From JACTMI01 sp964618415 (GTDB lineage Bacteria > Acidobacteriota > Thermoanaerobaculia > Multivoradales > JAGPDF01), in NCBI GenBank assembly GCA_964618415.1, contig CAZUAT010000040.1:1-32421 (forward strand): a stretch of DNA of 32,421 bases, written 5' to 3'. Below are positions 23,820-30,231 of the stretch, in pieces. Under the pieces are notes generated by a model, which saw only the letters and a list, made by a program, of their open reading frames with translations, was not told where the DNA came from and searched no databases. Positions within the stretch are counted from its first letter, which is position 1. Each line of letters opens with the position of its first letter. A program made the position numbers and the translations under genes.

Positions 23820-24677
23820 ATGAACTGCCCCCCGATCGGTGCCCATGTCTCGGTCTCCGGCGGCTTGTTCCGCGCCTTCGAACGGGGCGCCGAGATGGCC
23901 AGCGAATCGCTCCAGATCTTCGTCAAGAGCCCCAATCAGTGGCGCGCCAAGGCGCTGGCAGAGCCGGACGTCCAGGCGTTCCGGCTGGCGCATCGCGAGG
24001 CCGGGGAGTTGCCACTGGTGGCGCATGCGGCCTATCTGATCAACCTGTGCGCGGTCGACGCCGCGATCCTCGAACGCTCGCGTGCCGCCCTCGCCGACGA
24101 GCTCGAGCGCTGCGCCGCCCTGGGCGTGAGCGGCCTGGTCGTCCACCCCGGCGCCCATCTCGGAGCTGGCGAGCAGGCCGGCCTGAGCGCGATCGCGGCG
24201 TCGATCGACGACGTGCTGGCGCGGGTCGGGCCCGCTTGTCCGGCCCGCCTGCTCGTCGAGCTGACGGCCGGGCAGGGCAGCGTGCTGGGCCATTCGCTCG
24301 AGCAGCTGGCCGCGATCCGCGCCCGCACTGCACAGCCTTCGGCGATCGGCTTTTGTCTCGACACCTGTCACGCGTTCGCGGCCGGCTACGATCTGCGCAC
24401 TCCTGCGGCGGTGGAAACGTTCCTGGAAGCGGTGGACAACCACCTCGGCTTCGACAGCGTCTACTGCGTGCACCTCAACGACTCGACGGGAGGGCTCGGT
24501 TCGCGCAAGGACCGCCACGCTTCGATCGGCGCTGGCGAGATCGGCCGCGAAGGGTTTCAGCGCCTGCTTGCCGAACCGCGGTTGGCCAGCGTGCCGATGA
24601 TTCTCGAGACGCCCCTGGGCGACGATGGCCAGGGGCACGCGCGCGACCTGGCGCTACTGCGCGAACTGCGCGGCTGA
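23820..24677 (+). CDS. nfo: Endonuclease IV
   Basis: This 285-residue AP endonuclease cuts 5' to abasic sites in base excision repair. All nine zinc ligands of the family are present at near-identical spacing to E. coli Nfo: H69, H109, E147, D181, H184, H218, D231, H233 and E263. They sit in the motifs LVVHPGAHLG, ELTAGQGSVLGH, GFCLDTCHAF, SRKDRHASIGAGEIG and ILETP. ATG 23820 is six bases after a -10-like TAGGCT and lacks a Shine-Dalgarno, fitting a leaderless message. It is divergent from the PASTA gene and convergent with rseP (16 bases between stops). Confidence 0.95.
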   Translation: MNCPPIGAHVSVSGGLFRAFERGAEMASESLQIFVKSPNQWRAKALAEPDVQAFRLAHREAGELPLVAHAAYLINLCAVDAAILERSRAALADELERCAALGVSGLVVHPGAHLGAGEQAGLSAIAASIDDVLARVGPACPARLLVELTAGQGSVLGHSLEQLAAIRARTAQPSAIGFCLDTCHAFAAGYDLRTPAAVETFLEAVDNHLGFDSVYCVHLNDSTGGLGSRKDRHASIGAGEIGREGFQRLLAEPRLASVPMILETPLGDDGQGHARDLALLRELRG

Positions 24678-24693
24678 GCGCGTCCTGGCGGGC

Positions 24694-25995
24694 TCAGCCC
24701 GCGAACAGGCGCTTGGACAGGTCGAACCAGAGCACGGTGACCATCAGCAGGACGATCAGGACCAGTCCGAGCTGGGCAAACCGTTCCTTGAAGGCCACCG
24801 GCAGGTCCCGCCGGACGACGCTCTCGATGAGCAGCAGCAGGATCTGTCCGCCGTCGAGGATGGGGATCGGGAACAGGTTGAGCAGCCCGATCGAAATCGA
24901 GATCACGCCCATCAGGTAGAACAGGTCCTTGAAGCCGCTGCGCACCGCGGCGCCGGACTGCGCCGCGATCTCGATCGGTCCGGCCAGCGCGCTGCGGGCG
25001 GCGACCTCGCGATTGAAGATCTTGCCGATGACCGCCAGGCTCTGGCGCACGATGTTCCAGTTGAAGCGGGCGCTCTCGACGAACGCCTGGCCGAACGGAT
25101 AGCGCTGCTCGACGGTCAGCTGCACGCCGATGCGCCCCTTGCCCCCCTCGTCGGCCGGCACGACGGCCAGCTCGCGCCGCTGTCCGTCCCGCAGCACTTC
25201 GAGGGTCACGGTCTGGCCGGCACGCGGTTCGATCCACGCCACCAGGTCCCCCGCGTTGCCGATCGGCCGACCGTCGACGGCGCGCACCTCGTCGCCGACC
25301 TGCAGGCCCGCGGCGGCGGCCGGCGAACCGGCGCCGATCGATCCGATGCGCGGCAGGATTTTCGGATAGATCCCGACATCCCCGAACTCGGCGTCGTCCG
25401 GCTTGACCGGTGTCACGGTCAGCGTCTGCCGGCTGCCGGCGCGGTCGACTTCGACCGCGAGCGGCTTGCCGATCGAGGTCATCACGGTGAAGGCGACATC
25501 GTCCCAGCTGTCGACCGCCCGCCCGTCGATGGCGACGATTTCGTCTCCCGGCTGAACACCGGCGCGCTGGCCTGCCGAGCCGTCGACCACCGACCCGACC
25601 ACCGGCGAGATCGTCTGCAGGGCGGGCACGTCGATGCCGACCATGAACAGACCGGCGATGAGCACCAGCGACAGCACCGCGTTCATGGCCGGGCCGGCCA
25701 GATAGACCAGGATGCGCTGCCAGCGCGGACGATTCACGAAGTCGCGCGGATCGTCGGTCGCGTTGCTGTCCTCCTCGCCCGAGAGGCGAACGTAGCCGCC
25801 CAGGGGCAGGGCGCAGATCTTGTACTCGGTCTCACCGCGCTGAAAGCCCCAGATGCGCTTCCCGAAGCCGAGGGAGAAGGCGAGCACTTTCATCCCGAAC
25901 GCCTTGGCGACGGCAAAGTGCCCGAACTCGTGCACGGCGATGATCACGCCGATGGCGAAGACGAAGGCGAGAATGCTGGAGAGAAGTTCGACCAT
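24694..25995 (-). CDS. rseP: Site-2 intramembrane zinc protease RseP
   Basis: This 433-residue S2P-family protease cleaves membrane-spanning anti-sigma factors and leftover signal peptides. Zinc motif VHEFGH (H22, E23, H26) is in the first transmembrane helix; LFPIPILDGGQ near 385 supplies the third ligand. Two PDZ domains sit between (about 110-190 and 195-275: SAGQRAGVQPGDEIVAIDGR and SPAAAAGLQVGDEVRAVDGR). Four transmembrane segments are visible. ATG 25995 is 20 bases after dxr, so they are probably in one operon with cdsA and uppS, the usual gene order. Confidence 0.94.
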   Translation of the reverse strand: MVELLSSILAFVFAIGVIIAVHEFGHFAVAKAFGMKVLAFSLGFGKRIWGFQRGETEYKICALPLGGYVRLSGEEDSNATDDPRDFVNRPRWQRILVYLAGPAMNAVLSLVLIAGLFMVGIDVPALQTISPVVGSVVDGSAGQRAGVQPGDEIVAIDGRAVDSWDDVAFTVMTSIGKPLAVEVDRAGSRQTLTVTPVKPDDAEFGDVGIYPKILPRIGSIGAGSPAAAAGLQVGDEVRAVDGRPIGNAGDLVAWIEPRAGQTVTLEVLRDGQRRELAVVPADEGGKGRIGVQLTVEQRYPFGQAFVESARFNWNIVRQSLAVIGKIFNREVAARSALAGPIEIAAQSGAAVRSGFKDLFYLMGVISISIGLLNLFPIPILDGGQILLLLIESVVRRDLPVAFKERFAQLGLVLIVLLMVTVLWFDLSKRLFAG

Positions 25996-26015
25996 GGCGT
26001 GTCCGGCCGGTCAGT

Positions 26016-27188
26016 CTATCGCGCTGTGCCCTGCGCGCCGGCGATGTGCTCCGAGGCCGCGCGGCGCGCCGCCGTGTCCAGCTCGAGGGCATGTTCGAGC
26101 GATTCGATCGGGACCGGCGTATGGGTGTCCAGGACCGCGCCGATGGTTTCGACGATGGCCGGGAACGGGAGCCGGCCGGCCAGGAACTCCTGGACGGCGA
26201 TCTCGTTGGCGGCGTTGAACACGGCGGGCGCGCTGTCGCCGGCCGCGAGCGCCTGGCGAGCCAGGTCGACGGCCGGGAACCTGGCGCGGTCCAGCGGCTG
26301 GAACTCGAGCTTCGCCAGCACCGCCGGGTCGAGGCGGGCGAACGGCGTCGGCCAGCGCTCCGGCCAGGTCAGGGCGTACTGGATCGGGAACACCATGTCG
26401 TTGGCCGACAGCTGGGCGATCCAGCTGCCGTCCCGCCACTCGACGAACGAGTGGACGATCGACTGCGGATGGACCAGCACGTCGAGGCGCTCGACCGGCA
26501 GGTCGAAGAGCCAGCGGGCCTCGATCAGCTCGAGGCCCTTGTTCACCATGGTGGCCGAATCGACCGAGATCTTCGCCCCCATCGACCAGGTCGGGTGACG
26601 CAGGGCCTCCTCGGGCCGGATGCTCGCGAAGGTGGCCAGGTCGCGCTCGCGGAACGGTCCGCCGGAGGCGGTCAGCACCAGGCGCTCGACCTCTTCGGGG
26701 CGGCCGCTGCGCAGGGCCTGGTGCAGGGCGACGTGCTCGCTGTCGATCGGCAACAGCCGCGCGCCGCGCGCCGCGGCCAGCGCGGTGAGTCGGCCGCCAG
26801 CCACCACCAGCGCCTCCTTGTTGGCCAACGCAACGTCGCGGCCGGCGTCGAGCGCGGCCCACACCGGCGCCAGTCCCGCCGCACCGACCACCGCTGCCAC
26901 GACCTGATCGGCCTCGGGCCACAGGGCGGCTTCGACCAGCGCCGTCGGGCCGGCCGCCACCTTCGTCGGTGCGGGCAGGCGGTCGCGCAGCGCGGCCGCG
27001 GCGGACGGATCCCCGACGGCGACGAAGCGCGGGCGGAACTCGCGCACGATCGCCTCGAGCTCGGCGATGCGGCTGCCCTGCGACGCCACGGCGACCACCG
27101 CGAAGCGGTCGGGGTGGCGCCGCACGACTTCGAGGCAGCTGGTGCCGATCGAACCGGTGGCGCCGAGCAGCGCCAGCCGCCGGGTCAC
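26016..27188 (-). CDS. dxr: 1-deoxy-D-xylulose-5-phosphate reductoisomerase
   Basis: This 390-residue NADPH enzyme converts DXP to MEP, the committed step of the non-mevalonate isoprenoid pathway that supplies undecaprenyl-PP precursors used by UppS two genes upstream. Signatures are GATGSIG (9-15, NADPH fold), ALANKEALVVAGG, LPIDSEHVALHQAL, LTASGGPFR, WSMGAKISVDSATMVNKGLE and FPAIVETI. The GTG start overlaps the cdsA stop (GTGA). The stop is TAG at 26016-26018. The frame is open further upstream, but that part is out of family and antisense. Confidence 0.95.
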   Translation of the reverse strand: MTRRLALLGATGSIGTSCLEVVRRHPDRFAVVAVASQGSRIAELEAIVREFRPRFVAVGDPSAAAALRDRLPAPTKVAAGPTALVEAALWPEADQVVAAVVGAAGLAPVWAALDAGRDVALANKEALVVAGGRLTALAAARGARLLPIDSEHVALHQALRSGRPEEVERLVLTASGGPFRERDLATFASIRPEEALRHPTWSMGAKISVDSATMVNKGLELIEARWLFDLPVERLDVLVHPQSIVHSFVEWRDGSWIAQLSANDMVFPIQYALTWPERWPTPFARLDPAVLAKLEFQPLDRARFPAVDLARQALAAGDSAPAVFNAANEIAVQEFLAGRLPFPAIVETIGAVLDTHTPVPIESLEHALELDTAARRAASEHIAGAQGTAR

Positions 27189-28012
27189 CCCGGGTTCTCC
27201 CACCCCAGGGCGCGAATGAGCAGCAGCAGCACCGGTGCAGCGAACAGCATGGCGTCCATCCGGTCGAGCACGCCGCCGTGGCCGGGCAGCAGGTCGCCGG
27301 AGTCCTTGACGTCGACGCTGCGCTTGACCATCGACTCGACCAGGTCGCCGATGTGGCCGGCCAGCGCCGTCACGAGGCCGACGACGAGCAAGTCGATGCC
27401 CAGGCCGGCCAGGCCGCCGCGCTGCCACCATCCCCAGACGAGCGTGGCGAGGATCGAGACCACCAGGCCCGCCACCAGCCCCTCCCACGACTTCTTCGGC
27501 GAGACGACCGGGGCCAGCCGGTGTCGGCCCCAGGCGCTTCCGGCGTAGTAGGCCGCGGTGTCGCCCAGCCAGACGATGGCGAGCAGGAGAAACAGCACCC
27601 AGGGGTCGTGCTGTTGCAGGCGATAGAGCGCCGCCGTGGGCACGGCGAGCCAGAGGGTTCCAAAAGCCAGTCCGCCGAGGATGAGCGGGGCCTGGGTGAC
27701 CGGCGTGCCGGCCAGCAGGACGAGCGTGCCGGCTCCGATCGTCAGCGCGGCCGCTCCTCCCAGGACGGCAAAGCCGTCCCAGCGGACGCCGTCGGTCAGC
27801 GTGAGCGCGAGTGCTGCGCCGGCGATCGGAACGAGCAGCGGCAGGGCGGTCCAGGGTGCCTGGGGCGCGGCGCGGCGTCCGAGCCGCGCCAGCTCGACGG
27901 CGGCGCCGGTCATGATCGCGATGCAGACGAGCAGGAACGCCCAGCCCGGGAGGCGGAAGATCGCCGCCAGTGCGAGCGGCACGCCGATGGCCGCGGTCAG
28001 CAGTCGTTTCAT
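27185..28012 (-). CDS. cdsA: Phosphatidate cytidylyltransferase
   Basis: This 275-residue integral membrane protein makes CDP-diacylglycerol for phospholipid synthesis. About eight hydrophobic segments are visible. The CdsA signature is complete near the C-terminus: SMVKRSVDVKDSGDLLPGHG followed by GVLDRMD. ATG 28012 gives a normal N-terminus (MKRLLTAAIGVPLALAAIF). It lies 18 bases after uppS and overlaps dxr. Confidence 0.94.
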   Translation of the reverse strand: MKRLLTAAIGVPLALAAIFRLPGWAFLLVCIAIMTGAAVELARLGRRAAPQAPWTALPLLVPIAGAALALTLTDGVRWDGFAVLGGAAALTIGAGTLVLLAGTPVTQAPLILGGLAFGTLWLAVPTAALYRLQQHDPWVLFLLLAIVWLGDTAAYYAGSAWGRHRLAPVVSPKKSWEGLVAGLVVSILATLVWGWWQRGGLAGLGIDLLVVGLVTALAGHIGDLVESMVKRSVDVKDSGDLLPGHGGVLDRMDAMLFAAPVLLLLIRALGWENPG

Positions 28013-28030
28013 GCGGAGGTCGGGGAGCCG

Positions 28031-28864
28031 TCAGGCTCCGGCCACCCGGGGCGGCGCGGGGCTGTTCGCGACTCGCTCGGCGCCGGCCGCATCGCCGTTC
28101 TCGCCGACTCCTCCAAAGCGCCGGTCGCGGCCCTGGAAGGCCACGATCGCCTCCAGCAGCTCGGCGCGCCGGAAGTCCGGCCACAGCACCGGGGTCACGT
28201 AGATCTCGGCGTAGGCAATCTGCCAGAGCAGGAAGTTGGAGATCCGCATCTCGCCGGAAGTGCGGATGAGCAGGTCGACGTCCGGCTGATCGGCGGTGTA
28301 GAGCGAGCGCGCGAGGGTGGCCTCGTCGATCTCGACCCGCCGGCCGGCGGCAAAGTCGGCCACGATGCGGCGACAGGCGTCGACGATCTCGCAGCGGCCG
28401 GAGTAGTTGAGGGCGATGTTGAACCGCATGCCCTGGCAGTGTGCGGTCGCGGCGATGCCGCTCTCGAGGGTCGCGACGACGGACGGATCCAGGTCACGCC
28501 AGCGTCCGATCGGCTCGAACCGGATGTCGTTGCGCACCAGCGTGTCGATCTCCCGCCGCAGGTACTCCTTGAGCAGGTTCATCAGCGTCCAGACCTCGGC
28601 CCGCGGGCGCTTCCAGTTCTCGACCGAGAAGGCGTAGAGGGTCAGATGCTCGAGACCGAGTCGGGCCGCCGACTCGACCGTGTCGCGCACCGCGGCGACT
28701 CCGGCGCGGTGGCCTTCGACGCGCGGCAGGTGGCGCTTCTTCGCCCAGCGGCCGTTGCCGTCCATGATGACGGCGACGTGCCGGGGCAGTCGAGCGAGGT
28801 CGACGCGGGAGAGCAACGCGGCTTCCGGCGTGCCGGGCTCGGCCAGCGAGCCGGGATCAGCCAT
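28031..28864 (-). CDS. uppS: Undecaprenyl diphosphate synthase
   Basis: This 277-residue cis-prenyltransferase makes the C55 lipid carrier for wall and O-antigen synthesis. Family blocks are VAVIMDGNGRWAKKR with catalytic D35, HRAGVAAVR, LTLYAFSVENWKRP, NIALNYSGRCEI and DLLIRTSGEMRISNFLLWQ. The N-terminus is about 15 residues longer than in E. coli and the C-terminus has a 20-residue Gly/Ala-rich extension. ATG 28864 overlaps the truA stop by eight bases. Confidence 0.95.
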   Translation of the reverse strand: MADPGSLAEPGTPEAALLSRVDLARLPRHVAVIMDGNGRWAKKRHLPRVEGHRAGVAAVRDTVESAARLGLEHLTLYAFSVENWKRPRAEVWTLMNLLKEYLRREIDTLVRNDIRFEPIGRWRDLDPSVVATLESGIAATAHCQGMRFNIALNYSGRCEIVDACRRIVADFAAGRRVEIDEATLARSLYTADQPDVDLLIRTSGEMRISNFLLWQIAYAEIYVTPVLWPDFRRAELLEAIVAFQGRDRRFGGVGENGDAAGAERVANSPAPPRVAGA

Positions 28865-29663
28865 GACCGGGCGAGTCTACCGTAGCGTCGTCAGGGGCGG
28901 GGGCCGCCTGACGGCCATACTCGACGGCGCGCAGGACGAGGCCACGCGCCGGCGCGGTCGGGCCGGCTTCGCCGCAGCGAGGATCGGCCAGCAGCGCCGC
29001 CAGGTCGCCGGTCGGTCGCGCCCCGCGGCCGATGTCGAGCAGCGTGCCGACGAGGCGCCGGACCATGCCGCGCAGGAACCCCTCGCCGACGATCTCGAAC
29101 ACCAGCTCGTTGTCCGCGACGGTCCAGCCGGCGGCAAAGATCCGTCGCACGCTGGTCGTCGCGGCGCCGCCGGTGAGCGCGAACGCCGCGAAGTCGTGAC
29201 GCCCTGGCAGCGACCGGGTGGCAGCGGCCAGCCGGGCGGGGTCGAGTCCGCGCGGAGCGGCGACGACGAACGGCGCGAGGTCCGGGGGCACGATGTCGCG
29301 GGCGGCCGCGTCGCCGGGAAACCAGATCCGGTAGGCGTACCGCTTGGCGGTCGCCGAGCGGCGGGCGTGGAAGGCGTCATCGACCGCGGACGCGGCGAGG
29401 ATTCGGATCTCCTCCGGCAAGTGGTGGTTGGCGCCGTGGACCAGGCCGGAGGGCGGAAACGGCCGCGTCAGCTGGAACGAGATCACCTGGCCGCGGGCGT
29501 GCACGCCGGCATCGGTGCGTCCGGCGGCGTGGGTGACGACCCGCTCGCCGGTCAGCCGTCCGAGCGCCTCCTCGACGGCGGCCTGGACGGTCGGGGCGTT
29601 GGGCTGGCGCTGCCACCCGGCCCACCGCGTACCGACGTAGGCGAGCGTCAGACGGTGGTTCAT
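28857..29663 (-). CDS. truA: tRNA pseudouridine(38-40) synthase TruA
   Basis: This 268-residue enzyme has the catalytic Asp D51 in HAAGRTDAGVHARGQVISF. AYVGTRWAGWQRQP near the N-terminus and GEGFLRGMVRRLVGTLLDIG near the C-terminus are TruA blocks. ATG 29663 gives the standard short N-terminus; the frame is open upstream without family resemblance. It heads the uppS-cdsA-dxr-rseP cluster, overlapping uppS by eight bases. A -10-like TACAGT nine bases upstream probably drives it. Confidence 0.94.
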   Translation of the reverse strand: MNHRLTLAYVGTRWAGWQRQPNAPTVQAAVEEALGRLTGERVVTHAAGRTDAGVHARGQVISFQLTRPFPPSGLVHGANHHLPEEIRILAASAVDDAFHARRSATAKRYAYRIWFPGDAAARDIVPPDLAPFVVAAPRGLDPARLAAATRSLPGRHDFAAFALTGGAATTSVRRIFAAGWTVADNELVFEIVGEGFLRGMVRRLVGTLLDIGRGARPTGDLAALLADPRCGEAGPTAPARGLVLRAVEYGRQAAPAPDDATVDSPGHG

Positions 29664-29672
29664 CGGCCGGCC

Positions 29673-29682
29673 ACTGTACACT
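29673..29682. promoter_or_regulatory. Overlapping divergent -10s of truA and the acetyltransferase gene
   Basis: ACTGTACACT holds two interlocked -10 hexamers: TACAGT on the minus strand (29678-29673) and TACACT on the plus strand (29677-29682), sharing the TGTACA palindrome. Only one polymerase could occupy them at a time. No -35s were seen. Confidence 0.35.
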
Positions 29683-29695
29683 GCGCCCGGCGGCC

Positions 29696-30226
29696 ATGGC
29701 TCTCCTCTCCGACTCTCGCCCGGCGGTGCCGAAGCTGCGCCCGGCAACTGTCGCCGATGCCGCGCTGATGCACGCCTGGCGTGCCGAACCGTCGGTGCGC
29801 CGCCACCAGCCGCTCCAGGTGGCCACGGTCGCCGATCTGCGGGCCGATCTGGCCCGCCAGCAACCGGGCGACCTTGCGCGCAGCCGCGGCGACCGCTTTC
29901 AGTGGATCATCGAGGTCGACCGCGTGCCCGTCGGCTGGATCACTCTCGCCATCACCTCGTGGGAGCAGGGCGTGGCGGAACTCGGCTATGCGCTCACCAC
30001 CGCCGCGCAGGGCCGCGGCATCATGGCGCCGGCGCTGTCGCAGCTGCTCGCGCTGCTGTTCGAGCAGACCCGGCTCGAGCGGATCGAGGCGCGCTGTTCG
30101 GTCGAGAACCTCGCCTCGAAGGCGGTGCTCGAACGGTGCGGCTTCCGCCACGAGGGGGTGCTGCGCGGCTACTTCCGCCTCGCCGACCGCCGCGTAGACA
30201 ACTACCTGTACGCCATCCTCCGCTAG
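29696..30226 (+). CDS. GNAT acetyltransferase, RimJ/RimL type
   Basis: This is a 176-residue N-acetyltransferase. The GNAT core is visible: the beta strand before WIIEVDRVPVGWITL, the acetyl-CoA loop near AELGYALTTAAQGRGIMAPA (R/Q-x-x-G-R/G), and the closing block SVENLASKAVLERCGFRHEG then YFRLADRRVDNYLYA. This C-terminal pattern is typical of the RimJ/RimL subgroup that acetylates N-termini of ribosomal or other proteins. The substrate cannot be told from sequence. It is divergent from truA and its stop is five bases from the pcrA stop. Confidence 0.88.
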   Translation: MALLSDSRPAVPKLRPATVADAALMHAWRAEPSVRRHQPLQVATVADLRADLARQQPGDLARSRGDRFQWIIEVDRVPVGWITLAITSWEQGVAELGYALTTAAQGRGIMAPALSQLLALLFEQTRLERIEARCSVENLASKAVLERCGFRHEGVLRGYFRLADRRVDNYLYAILR

Positions 30227-30231
30227 GAATT

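Noticed and set aside
24688..24703. GC palindrome between nfo and rseP as a bidirectional terminator
   Set aside because: The repeat GCGGGCT/AGCCCGC has almost no loop and no T-run on either side, and it overlaps the rseP stop.
26046..27548. 500-codon plus-strand frame
   Set aside because: It is antisense to dxr and cdsA, both of which carry complete signatures.
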